Source: a virus. Taken from it: a stretch of 33,019 nucleotides of DNA. The notes under the pieces are model-generated. The model was not told the origin of the DNA. It did no database searches and saw only the letters and a program-made list of their open reading frames with translations. Each line of letters opens with the position of its first letter. The stretch's first letter is position 1. The stretch covers positions 1 to 33,019 of IMG/VR virus record IMGVR_UViG_3300044641_000252; one strand, given 5' to 3'. Shown piece after piece: positions 6,160 through 14,076 of this stretch. The position numbers were made by a program, and so were the translations under genes.

Positions 6160-8595
6160 ATGAAAGATGTCGTAATTAATATATCCTCAACTGCTTTTCC
6201 TAGTCAGTTTGTATCTGATGCTGAAAAGGCATCTCCTGAATTTGGACTGCAAGTCGGGTCCGCCATACAATACGAATGGTTCCGAAAAGATGGAAGTCAA
6301 TGCAGATATTACAATCAGTGGGCTGAGTTTAATCGCTTGCGTTTATACGCTCGTGGTGAGCAGTCCATTCAGAAATATAAGAATGAGTTAGCCATTGATG
6401 GTGACTTGTCTTACTTAAACCTTGACTGGACTCCAGTTCCTATTCTCCCTAAGTTCGTTGACATTGTTGTTAATGGCATGGGAGATAGACTCTTTAAGGT
6501 TAAGGCATACGCACAGGATGCGATGTCTCAGGCTAAGAGAAGTAAGTATCAGGACATGATTGAGAGCCAGATGCTTTCTAAGGATTTGCTTTTAAAGATA
6601 CAGGGTGAGACTGGCGTTAATCCATTTGTTACTAACCCGGAGGAGTTGCCTCAGACTGATGAGGAGCTATCACTATACATGCAGCTTAAGTATAAGCCTG
6701 CGATTGAGATTGCCGAAGAGGAGGCCATTAATACCATCCTTGATGAGAATCACTACCAAGATACACGCAAGCGTATTGACTACGACTTAACGGTACTAGG
6801 GATTGGTATTGCTAAGCATGAGTTCTTGCTAGGTTCTGGCGTTGAGGTGTCCTATGTTGACCCTGCCAATGTTGTGTACAGTTACACTGAGGACCCATTC
6901 TTTAAGGACTGCTTCTATTGGGGAGAGATTAAGACTCTTCCTATGACTGAGTTGCTTAAGATTGACCCGACTCTTACACGTGATCAGTTGGAAGAGATTT
7001 CCAAATACTCTCAGAGTTGGTATGACTATTATAATGTTGCTCGATTCTATGAGAACAGCATGTTCTATCGTGATACCTGCACATTGCTTTACTTCAACTA
7101 TAAGACCACCAAGAAGATGGTCTACAAGAAGAAGATTCTTGAAGGTGGTGGTACTCGTGTTATAGAGAAGGATGACAAGTTTAATCCTCCTGTAGAGATG
7201 ATGGAGGAAGGTCGATTCGAGAAAATTGAGAAGACCATTGACGTGTGGTATGATGGTGTCATGGTGATGGGTACCAACTTCTTGTTGAAGTGGGAACTAT
7301 CTGAGAACATGGTAAGACCAAAGTCTGCATCTCAGCATGCTATACCAAACTATGTGGCATGTGCACCACGCATGTACAAGGGTGCTATTGAGTCGTTGGT
7401 GAGAAGGATGATACCTTTCGCTGACTTGATTCAGTTGACTCACTTAAAGTTACAGCAGGTTATTGCACGTACGGTGCCTGATGGTGTGTTCATTGATGCG
7501 GATGGATTGAATGAGGTTGACTTGGGTACAGGTGCAGCATACAACCCTGAGGATGCGTTGAGACTATACTTCCAGACTGGTAGTGTTATTGGGCGTAGTT
7601 ACACTCAGGATGGTGAGTTTAATAACGCACGAGTTCCTATTCAGCAGCTTACATCTAACTCAGGTGCGGCTAAGACTCAGATGTTGATTGCTAACTACAA
7701 TCACTATCTAGACATGATCCGTTCTGTGACTGGTCTTAATGAGGCTAGAGATGGGTCTACTCCAGATCCTAATGCATTGGTTGGTGTACAGAAACTTGCA
7801 GCACTTAATTCAAACACAGCAACTAGACACATCCTTGAGAGTGGTCTATTTATTTATCGCACAATTTCTGAGGCACTTACATATCGTGTTGCTGACATTC
7901 TTCAGTATTCTGACTTTAAGGATGACTTTGCTAATAAGATTGGAAAGTACAACGTGTCCATATTGAATGACATCAAGGACCTCTATATCTACGACTTTGG
8001 TATCTTCATTGAGATTTCTCCAGACGAGGAGCAGAAGGCACAACTTGAGCAGAACATTCAGGTTGCTCTAGCGAAGGGTGATATTAATCTTGAGGATGCT
8101 ATTGACATCAGAGAGATTAAGAATCTTAAACTTGCTAACCAGTTGTTGAAACTCAAGAGAGTGAAGAAGCAGGAGCGTGAGGAGAAGATGGCTATGCAGA
8201 AGCAGGAGATGATGGCTCAGCAGCAGTTACAATCTCAAGAATTTGCAGCGCAGACTGCTATGCAGAACATACAGTTAGAGGCTCAAGCCAAGATGCAATT
8301 GAAGCAGGCTGAGGTGGCGTTTGACATTGAGAAGTTGAAGGCAGAGGCTGAGCTTAAGAGAATGTTGATGGCTGAAGAGTTTAACTATCAGATGCAGATT
8401 GCTGGTGCTAAAGAATCATTGCTTGCAGATAGAGATATGATGAAGGAAGAATCTAAGGCTAAGCGAATTAGTCAGCAGAACACTGAGCAGTCTAAGTTGA
8501 TTAATCAGAGGAAGAATAACTTACCTCCGTTAAACTTTGAATCCAATGAGGATACGCTTGATGGGTTCGATATGGCAGAGTTTGAGCCACGTTAA
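6160..8595 (+). CDS. Portal protein
   Basis: Forms the ring at one head vertex through which DNA enters and leaves. The 811-residue length and the block ARGEQSIQKYKNEL ... GDLSYLNLDWTPVPI ... PKFVDIVVNGMGDRLFKVKA match what I know of large portal proteins of crAss-like and similar Bacteroidota phages. The order after terminase is also typical. Residues about 660-780 form a long Gln/Ala/Met/Lys-rich coiled coil (KKQEREEKMAMQKQEMMAQQ), expected to be the helical barrel or wing end reaching into the head. It starts 1 nt after the homing endonuclease stop. The next gene lies beyond an A/T-rich gap that contains a promoter. Confidence 0.9.
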   Translation: MKDVVINISSTAFPSQFVSDAEKASPEFGLQVGSAIQYEWFRKDGSQCRYYNQWAEFNRLRLYARGEQSIQKYKNELAIDGDLSYLNLDWTPVPILPKFVDIVVNGMGDRLFKVKAYAQDAMSQAKRSKYQDMIESQMLSKDLLLKIQGETGVNPFVTNPEELPQTDEELSLYMQLKYKPAIEIAEEEAINTILDENHYQDTRKRIDYDLTVLGIGIAKHEFLLGSGVEVSYVDPANVVYSYTEDPFFKDCFYWGEIKTLPMTELLKIDPTLTRDQLEEISKYSQSWYDYYNVARFYENSMFYRDTCTLLYFNYKTTKKMVYKKKILEGGGTRVIEKDDKFNPPVEMMEEGRFEKIEKTIDVWYDGVMVMGTNFLLKWELSENMVRPKSASQHAIPNYVACAPRMYKGAIESLVRRMIPFADLIQLTHLKLQQVIARTVPDGVFIDADGLNEVDLGTGAAYNPEDALRLYFQTGSVIGRSYTQDGEFNNARVPIQQLTSNSGAAKTQMLIANYNHYLDMIRSVTGLNEARDGSTPDPNALVGVQKLAALNSNTATRHILESGLFIYRTISEALTYRVADILQYSDFKDDFANKIGKYNVSILNDIKDLYIYDFGIFIEISPDEEQKAQLEQNIQVALAKGDINLEDAIDIREIKNLKLANQLLKLKRVKKQEREEKMAMQKQEMMAQQQLQSQEFAAQTAMQNIQLEAQAKMQLKQAEVAFDIEKLKAEAELKRMLMAEEFNYQMQIAGAKESLLADRDMMKEESKAKRISQQNTEQSKLINQRKNNLPPLNFESNEDTLDGFDMAEFEPR

Positions 8596-8612
8596 AAAAA
8601 AATATATATTTG
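8581..8612 (+). promoter_or_regulatory. Bacteroidota-type promoter before the head genes
   Basis: TATATTTG at 8605-8612 matches the Bacteroidota -7 consensus TAnnTTTG exactly. TTTG at 8581-8584 lies 20 nt upstream and fits the -33 element. The predicted transcript would begin some 10-15 nt before the ATG at 8632. It shares the 11-mer TATATTTGTAA with the site at 12385. The -33 element lies in the end of the portal gene. Confidence 0.6.
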
Positions 8613-8631
8613 TAACATAAAATCTAATTAA

Positions 8632-9729
8632 ATGGAAATCAAAGTAAGATCACTAGATGCAGTTGAGCCAAAAAGTATTCAGGAAGTTGAACAAGAACTT
8701 CTCGAAAAGCATGAAAAGGAAATCAACGGTGAGGTATCAATTGGTTTGGATACTTCTAGTATTGACAATGGAGTTCAAGATACTCTTCCACAAGAGGAGG
8801 AATTATCTGAAGAAAAAGTTCTTTCATATATTGGAAAGAGATACAATAAGCAAATCAATTCATTCGATGAGTTGATGGATCAGAGACAGGTAAATGAAGA
8901 ATTACCTGAGGATGTTTCAGCTTATTTAAATTATAAGAAGGAGACTGGTCGTGGCTTCGATGACTTCCTAAAGCTTAGGAAAGATTACGATGCTATGGAC
9001 CCTGATAACCTTCTTAGAGAGTACCTTGCAGATACGCAACAGAATCTTGATTCTGAGGATATCGATGTCTTAATGGAGGAGTATACCTACGATGAGGACC
9101 TAGATGAGGAATCAAAGATTAAGCGTACAAAGATTGCAAGAAAGAAAGCTATTGCCGAGGCGAAGAACTACTTCAACTCTCAGAAAGAGAAATATAAGTT
9201 TCCGCTTGAGTCAAGTGGTATGGGCTTATCTCAGGAAGAGAAGGAGGAGTTTGATGCTTATCGTCAGTATACAAAACAGTCAAAGAGTATAGAGGAGGAA
9301 AGTAATCGGAAGCGTAAGTGGTTCGACCAAAAGACAGATGAGGTCTTTAGTAAAGACTTCAAAGGATTTGAGTTCGACATTAACGATAAGAAGATTCTAT
9401 TTACTCCGGCATCTGCTTCAGAATTAAAGAGTGCTCAGTCAAGTCCATTAAACTTTGTTAATAAGTTCTTGGATGAGAGTGGACTAATTAAGGATGCGGC
9501 TGGATACCACAAGTCTTTGTCTATCGCAATGAATCCTGAGAAGTTTGCCAAGTTCTTTTATGAGCAAGGGCAGGCGGATGCTACCGATGATGTTTTACGT
9601 AAGACCAAAAATATAAATATGTCTGAGCGTAGAGCTCCTGAGGTTGTTAATAAAGGTGGAATGCAGGTGAAGGCGGTTGCTCCAGACTCTGGAAGGGGTC
9701 TAAAAATCCGCAGTATTAAAAAAATCTAA
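8632..9729 (+). CDS. Scaffolding-like protein
   Basis: A 365-residue, strongly charged protein directly before the major capsid protein, the usual place of the head scaffold. The first 170 residues are acidic and helical (EEELSEEKVLSYIGKRY, EEYTYDEDLDEESK). A central coiled-coil region follows (LSQEEKEEFDAYRQYTKQSK). The C-terminus is basic (GRGLKIRSIKKI), which in known scaffolds is the part that binds capsid protein. No catalytic motif for a prohead protease is visible. Function is inferred from position and composition. The promoter just upstream and the absence of a terminator before the capsid gene mean both would be made from one transcript. The first 40 codons are more AT-rich than the rest. 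Confidence 0.78.
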   Translation: MEIKVRSLDAVEPKSIQEVEQELLEKHEKEINGEVSIGLDTSSIDNGVQDTLPQEEELSEEKVLSYIGKRYNKQINSFDELMDQRQVNEELPEDVSAYLNYKKETGRGFDDFLKLRKDYDAMDPDNLLREYLADTQQNLDSEDIDVLMEEYTYDEDLDEESKIKRTKIARKKAIAEAKNYFNSQKEKYKFPLESSGMGLSQEEKEEFDAYRQYTKQSKSIEEESNRKRKWFDQKTDEVFSKDFKGFEFDINDKKILFTPASASELKSAQSSPLNFVNKFLDESGLIKDAAGYHKSLSIAMNPEKFAKFFYEQGQADATDDVLRKTKNINMSERRAPEVVNKGGMQVKAVAPDSGRGLKIRSIKKI

Positions 9730-9748
9730 CAACTAAAAAAACAAAACA

Positions 9749-11170
9749 ATGCCAGTATTAAACACCCCTGGGTTCCAGTTGCAGCCAAGTGCTGAGCAGG
9801 TCCCTTTATCAACTAACTACATTACCAACTTTGACTTCTTGAACCAGTATCTTCCTGATACCTACGAGAAAGAATTCGAGCGTTATGGTAACCGTACCGT
9901 GGCTTCCTTCCTAAGAATGGTTGGAGCTGAAATGCCATCCAACTCTGACATGATCAAGTGGGCTGAGCAAGGTCGTTTGCATACTAAGTATGTGAACTGC
10001 GATTCTTCTGCTGCTGCTGGAGCAGACTCTGCAACTATCACTGTTGCTGATGCTAACGTAACTGCAATTGCTATCCGTGCTGGACAGACTGTATTTATCT
10101 CTGATAACGCTACAGGTCTTTCTAACAAGGGTATCGTTACTGCTGTTAACACATCTGCTGATACTTTCGATGTTGCTTACTACGAAGGTGCTGGACAGAC
10201 TTTCTCTGGAACTGCTGTACTTTCTGTATGGATTTATGGTTCTGAATTTAAGAAAGGAACTGTTGGTATGATTGGTTCTTTGGAAGCTGAAGACGAAATC
10301 TTCGACAACTCTCCAATCATCATCAAAGACAAGTATGCTGTATCTGGTTCTGACATGGCTCAGATTGGATGGGTAGAAGTAACTACCGAGAATGGTGCAA
10401 CTGGATACCTTTGGTATTTGAAGTCTGAGCACGAGACTCGTCTACGTTTCGAAGACTACCTTGAGACTGCAATGATTGAAGCAGTTCCTGCTGAGACTGG
10501 TTCTGGTGTGGCTAACGCTTCTTTGAACCCATTGTATGGTAACAAAGGTTCTGAGGGTATCTTCTACGTGGTTAACAACCGTGGTAACGTATGGGGTGGT
10601 GGTAACCCAACTACTCTATCTGACTTTGATAGCATCATCTCTCGTCTTGACAAGCAGGGATCTATTGAAGAGAACGTAATCTTCGTTAACAGAGCATTCA
10701 GCTTTGACATCGATGATATGTTGGCAGCTCAGAACAGCTACGGTGCTGGAGGTACTTCTTATGGTCTATTCGACAACGATGAGAAGATGGCCTTGAATCT
10801 TGGATTCACTGGCTTCCGTAGAGGTTATGACTTCTACAAGTCTGACTGGAAGTACTTGAACGATCCTACCATGCGTGGTGGCTTGCCTACTGGCTCTACT
10901 GCAACTGGTACTGTAACTGGTCTATTGGTACCTGCTGGTTCTACCACTGTGTACGATCAGATTCTTGGTAAGAACGCTAAGAGACCATTCTTGCACGTTC
11001 GTTACAGAGCTTCTGAGACTGAAGATCGTAGATACAAGACTTGGATCACTGGTTCTGCTGGTGGTGCACAGACTAGCGATCTAGATGCAATGGAGGTTAA
11101 CTTCTTGTCTGAGCGTTGTGTATGTACCTTGGGTGCAAACAACTTCGTGTTGTTCAGATACGGAGCCTAA
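9749..11170 (+). CDS. Major capsid protein
   Basis: Forms the icosahedral head shell. At 473 residues it has the right size for a HK97-fold capsid protein and lies in the standard order portal, scaffold, capsid. The N-terminal part (NYITNFDFLNQYLPDTYEKE, NRTVASFLRMVGAE, MIKWAEQGRL) is typical of capsid proteins of this phage group. Residues about 86-163 are a Thr/Ala/Val-rich, beta-type stretch (DSATITVADANVTAIAIRAG), probably an inserted surface domain. Codon choice is clearly biased (CGT for most Arg, AAC, TTC), as expected for the most abundant virion protein. A terminator-like hairpin follows 11 nt after the stop codon. Confidence 0.88.
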   Translation: MPVLNTPGFQLQPSAEQVPLSTNYITNFDFLNQYLPDTYEKEFERYGNRTVASFLRMVGAEMPSNSDMIKWAEQGRLHTKYVNCDSSAAAGADSATITVADANVTAIAIRAGQTVFISDNATGLSNKGIVTAVNTSADTFDVAYYEGAGQTFSGTAVLSVWIYGSEFKKGTVGMIGSLEAEDEIFDNSPIIIKDKYAVSGSDMAQIGWVEVTTENGATGYLWYLKSEHETRLRFEDYLETAMIEAVPAETGSGVANASLNPLYGNKGSEGIFYVVNNRGNVWGGGNPTTLSDFDSIISRLDKQGSIEENVIFVNRAFSFDIDDMLAAQNSYGAGGTSYGLFDNDEKMALNLGFTGFRRGYDFYKSDWKYLNDPTMRGGLPTGSTATGTVTGLLVPAGSTTVYDQILGKNAKRPFLHVRYRASETEDRRYKTWITGSAGGAQTSDLDAMEVNFLSERCVCTLGANNFVLFRYGA

Positions 11171-11181
11171 TTGTAAATAAT

Positions 11182-11207
11182 GGAGGGGCCAATTGGCTCC
11201 TCCTTTT
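11182..11207 (+). terminator. Terminator-like hairpin after the capsid gene
   Basis: GGAGGGGCC (11182-11190) pairs with GGCTCCTCC (11195-11203) with one G-T pair and a four-base AATT loop, followed by TTTT at 11204-11207. The run of T is short, so termination may be partial, letting some transcription reach the next genes. Confidence 0.72.
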
Positions 11208-11228
11208 AACTTTAAAATAAATAACACA

Positions 11229-11513
11229 ATGGCAAAGAAAGTAATGGGACCTGGTCCAAAGAAAGGCACGCCTGTAAAGGGGCCTATTTATAATGCAACT
11301 AAAAGAGCTCCATTGATGGAGGTTGGTGTAGGTAAAGGACAAAAAATGTCTGTGGATACCACTAGCATGAGCAAGCCTGACCCTAAAACATTTAACTTTA
11401 CTATCACTGGTCCTGATGGATCTGTTGTAAGAAAGGGTAACTTGAGTCAAGGAATTGGCAAGATGGCTGCTCAAGATTTAGTAAACAAGCTTAAACTTAA
11501 GAAGGGTAAGTAA
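11229..11513 (+). CDS. Small basic head-associated protein
   Basis: A 94-residue, Lys- and Gly-rich protein of unknown function, starting M-A-K-K-V-M-G-P-G-P-K-K. I chose the ATG at 11229 because the frame's only upstream start is a TTG inside the terminator hairpin. The middle has a short beta-type motif (TFNFTITGPDGSVVRKGNL) and the end is strongly basic (LVNKLKLKKGK). Its position between two hairpins directly after the capsid gene suggests a minor head or decoration protein, or a DNA-contacting protein inside the head. Neither is shown by any motif. Confidence 0.72.
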   Translation: MAKKVMGPGPKKGTPVKGPIYNATKRAPLMEVGVGKGQKMSVDTTSMSKPDPKTFNFTITGPDGSVVRKGNLSQGIGKMAAQDLVNKLKLKKGK

Positions 11514-11522
11514 TAATTAACT

Positions 11523-11550
11523 GAGGGGGTCGCTGTGGCTCCCTCTATTT
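11523..11550 (+). terminator. Terminator-like hairpin after the 94-aa gene
   Basis: GAGGGGGTC (11523-11531) pairs with GGCTCCCTC (11537-11545) through nine pairs, two of them G-T, around the loop GCTGT. TATTTTA follows. The T run is interrupted, so it is weaker than the hairpin at 12353. The stem resembles that of the hairpin after the capsid gene. Confidence 0.6.
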
Positions 11551-11571
11551 TAAATCTTTAAATTTAATCAA

Positions 11572-12321
11572 ATGAAAAAATCAGTAACAAGTTCTGACAA
11601 AGTCTACAAACTTAAGGGAGAGTCTGCTCCTTTATCTTTTACTCTACCATCAAGAAACACTAGGAGATATCCTCTACTTTACTTTGATGAAGAAAATAAT
11701 GTTAACAGACCACTAAGGTATGCCATCAATCAGAAGTCTCCCTTTGAGGACGAGCAGGATGGCAATGCAATTGTAGAGCCAATCATCTTTGAGAATGGCT
11801 TCCTATCAGTTCCAAGAAACAACCCAGTACTACAGCAGTTCCTTCACTACCATCCACTAAATGGCTTGGCATTCATCCAGGTTGATTATGAGAGAGATGC
11901 AGCTAAGGAAGTAGAACAACTTACATCTGAGGTAGATGCATTGATTGAAGCACGTCAACTTAGTGTTGATCAGCTTGAGACAATTGCTAGAGTATTGTTC
12001 AGTAAGGACCCTAATAAGTTCACAACATCTGAGCTTAAGCGTGATATCTTAATCTATGCAAAGAGAGATCCAAAAGGATTCTTGAATATCCTACGTGACC
12101 CAATGCTAAAACTTCAAGCAAATATTCACGTGTTCTTTGAGAACAAGTTATTGGCATTCAGAAACAATAACAAGGAGGTGTGGTTTAATACCCCATCAGT
12201 GAAGAAAAAAATGCTTACTGTATCCTATGGTGATGACCCATACTTTGCCGTGGCTCAATTCCTAAAGACAGATGATGGCATCGATGCTTTGAAAATGTTA
12301 GAAAATAATTTAGATTTGTAA
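11572..12321 (+). CDS. Conserved phage protein of unknown function, head module
   Basis: A 249-residue protein. Its first 100 residues contain YPLLYFDEENNVNRPLRYAI, then NQKSPFEDEQDG and FLSVPRNNPVLQQFLHYHPL, a pattern I know from conserved but uncharacterised phage proteins that follow the capsid gene. Residues about 105-165 are helical (AKEVEQLTSEVDALIEARQL, then DQLETIARVLF), and the rest is mixed (TTSELKRDILIYAKRDPKGF). No enzyme motif is visible. It lies between two terminator-like hairpins without a convincing promoter of its own, so it may be expressed by read-through from the capsid transcript. A head-completion or decoration role is possible. Confidence 0.78.
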   Translation: MKKSVTSSDKVYKLKGESAPLSFTLPSRNTRRYPLLYFDEENNVNRPLRYAINQKSPFEDEQDGNAIVEPIIFENGFLSVPRNNPVLQQFLHYHPLNGLAFIQVDYERDAAKEVEQLTSEVDALIEARQLSVDQLETIARVLFSKDPNKFTTSELKRDILIYAKRDPKGFLNILRDPMLKLQANIHVFFENKLLAFRNNNKEVWFNTPSVKKKMLTVSYGDDPYFAVAQFLKTDDGIDALKMLENNLDL

Positions 12322-12352
12322 CGTAGTTTTTCATAGATAGATAATCAAAAAT

Positions 12353-12381
12353 GGGGGTGTAATAACACCCTCTTTTTTTTT
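12353..12381 (+). terminator. Strong terminator closing the head module
   Basis: GGGTGT (12355-12360) pairs perfectly with ACACCC (12365-12370) around the loop AATA. The stem can be extended by one G-T and one G-C pair at its base. Eight or nine T bases follow, from 12373 to 12381. This is the best rho-independent terminator in the window and lies directly before a promoter. Confidence 0.82.
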
Positions 12382-12384
12382 GTT

Positions 12385-12392
12385 TATATTTG
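12385..12392 (+). promoter_or_regulatory. Bacteroidota-type promoter before the tail and cargo operon
   Basis: TATATTTG matches the -7 consensus TAnnTTTG exactly and lies 13 nt before the ATG at 12406. The 11-mer TATATTTGTAA is identical to the one at 8605. No good -33 TTTG is visible, since that place is taken by the terminator stem. The transcript leader would be under about 10 nt. It would drive a gene series with gaps of 1-4 nt reaching beyond the right edge. Confidence 0.55.
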
Positions 12393-12405
12393 TAAAAAGA
12401 CTAGA

Positions 12406-13149
12406 ATGATCAACTCAGTTAGAAATACCGTATTGGCAATTCTGAACAAGAATAACTACGGATACATCTCACCTTCTGACTTCAACCTGTTTGCCAAGCA
12501 GGCACAGCTAGAAATCTATGAAGAGTACTTTTCTGGGTATAATGACTTAGTTAATAAGGAGAATGCCCGTGTCGCTGGAACAGATTACGCTGATCAGAAG
12601 AAGGCTTTAGAGGAAGCAATAGAACTATTTGCAGTTACATCAACGCTTACTCAGGTAACTGCTGCTTCGAATAGATACTACCTACCATCGGTAACTACCA
12701 CTGGGTTTGATTACTTTATGATCAACAAGGTTTTGTGCTACGATGCTTCAGGTGCTACTAGGGTATTCAAAGCAGAGGCAGAGAAGGTTACTCATGGAAA
12801 GATTACCATGCTAGTGAACTCTAACTTGACTGCTCCTACTGAAAACTTCCCAGCGTATACGCAGGAGGGTAGCATACTAACGGTATACCCATCAACGATT
12901 AATCTTCCTAACGAGGTGGATGCCAATTACTTTAGATATCCTAAGGACCCTAAGTGGACATTCACTACACTAACTAATGGTGAGCCAGTGTTCAACCAAT
13001 CTCCTGGTTTAGGATACCAAGACTTTGAGTTGCCTATCGAGGATGAAATAAAATTAGTTTCAAAGATTCTTCAGTACGCTGGAATGTCTATTCGTGAGAT
13101 TCAGGCAGTTCAGTTCGGTGGTGCTGAGGAACAAAAACAATCACAATAA
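12406..13149 (+). CDS. Head-tail connector (ring) protein
   Basis: A 247-residue protein starting MINSVRNTVLAILNKNNYGY and continuing ISPSDFNLFAKQAQLEIYEE. I recognise this opening from a conserved structural protein of crAss-like and related Bacteroidota phages, thought to be one of the rings below the portal. The rest is of mixed structure with beta segments (QEGSILTVYPSTINLPNEVD) and a helical, Gln-rich end (EEQKQSQ). It is the first gene after the promoter at 12385, and the next gene follows after 2 nt. The exact ring position cannot be told from sequence alone. Confidence 0.75.
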   Translation: MINSVRNTVLAILNKNNYGYISPSDFNLFAKQAQLEIYEEYFSGYNDLVNKENARVAGTDYADQKKALEEAIELFAVTSTLTQVTAASNRYYLPSVTTTGFDYFMINKVLCYDASGATRVFKAEAEKVTHGKITMLVNSNLTAPTENFPAYTQEGSILTVYPSTINLPNEVDANYFRYPKDPKWTFTTLTNGEPVFNQSPGLGYQDFELPIEDEIKLVSKILQYAGMSIREIQAVQFGGAEEQKQSQ

Positions 13150-13151
13150 TC

Positions 13152-14075
13152 ATGGCATACATCACTCAAGAGAAATACTACGAAAATAATGGGGTTGCTC
13201 CTATAGATGCAAACTGGGGATCATATCAGTATGTTAGTCTACAGGACATTGTCAACAATTTCTTGTTGATGTATTCAGGCAATCACTCATTAGTAAATAA
13301 TGAAGAGCGATATAAAATTTTGTTTCATGCCAAGAGAGCAATACAAGAACTAAACTATGATGCGTTTAAGCAAATAAAAGTTCTTGAGCTTACTGTGGAC
13401 GATACGCTTAAGTACATTCTACCGTCAGACTATGTGAACTGGGTTAGGGTAAACCTATACAAGGATGGATACCTAAGACCATTGACTGAGAACATTCAGG
13501 TGCTTTCCGCTAAGGCGTACTTGCAGGACAACACCGGTAAGATACTATTTGATAATCAGGGCAATGCATTGTCTCCTGAGTTTTCTGAGATTGACTTGCA
13601 GAGATTAGAGGGTGTTAAGAAGAGTATTTACTTGAACCCTCAGAGTGCGTATGATGGTCAGGAGGGTTGGAACCTAGATGGCAACTGGTATTTTGAATAT
13701 GGCATTGGTGCTAGATATGGTCTTAATAATGAGACTGCTAACTTCAATCCTACATTTAACATTGATGCCAAGAGTGGTGTAATTAACTTTAACTCAGGCA
13801 TGTATGGCGAGTCAGTGATATTGGAGTACATATCAGATGGCATGGAGAATGGTGACGATTTAAGTATTAGCGTAAATAAATTGTTTGAAAAGTTTATTTA
13901 TGCGTACATTACGTATGAGATTCTAAATGCTAAACTTGGAGTTCAGGAATATATTGTGAACCGTGCAAGAAAAGAGAAGACTGCTCTTTTGAGAAACTCT
14001 AAAATCAGATTAAGCAACATTCATCCAGGTAGACTATTGATGAACCTACGTGGAATGGACAAGTGGTTGAAATAA
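13152..14075 (+). CDS. Tail tube or head-tail ring protein
   Basis: A 307-residue protein. The N-terminal part (IVNNFLLMYSGNHSLVNNEE, then KILFHAKRAIQELNYD) and the C-terminal part (LFEKFIYAYITYEILNAKLG, then RARKEKTALLRNSKIRLSNI) match a widespread family of phage connector or tail-tube proteins comparable in role to T7 gp11. I infer a ring between portal and tail hub. A beta-rich middle (YILPSDYVNWVRVNLYKDGY) is typical for this fold. The gaps to neighbours are 2 and 1 nt. The final residues (LRGMDKWLK) are basic. Confidence 0.78.
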   Translation: MAYITQEKYYENNGVAPIDANWGSYQYVSLQDIVNNFLLMYSGNHSLVNNEERYKILFHAKRAIQELNYDAFKQIKVLELTVDDTLKYILPSDYVNWVRVNLYKDGYLRPLTENIQVLSAKAYLQDNTGKILFDNQGNALSPEFSEIDLQRLEGVKKSIYLNPQSAYDGQEGWNLDGNWYFEYGIGARYGLNNETANFNPTFNIDAKSGVINFNSGMYGESVILEYISDGMENGDDLSISVNKLFEKFIYAYITYEILNAKLGVQEYIVNRARKEKTALLRNSKIRLSNIHPGRLLMNLRGMDKWLK

Positions 14076-14076
14076 T

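Noticed and set aside
9911-10432. 173-residue minus-strand frame in the capsid gene
   Set aside because: It is antisense to a codon-biased gene; the Ser/Arg-rich sequence looks like a mirror of capsid codons.
11207-11214. TAACTTTA before the 94-aa gene as a promoter
   Set aside because: It misses the final G of TAnnTTTG; such near matches (also 11559-11566) are expected by chance in AT-rich gaps.
11193-11228. TTG start giving a 106-residue form of the small basic protein
   Set aside because: The TTG lies inside the terminator hairpin, and a normal ATG at 11229 begins the protein-like sequence.
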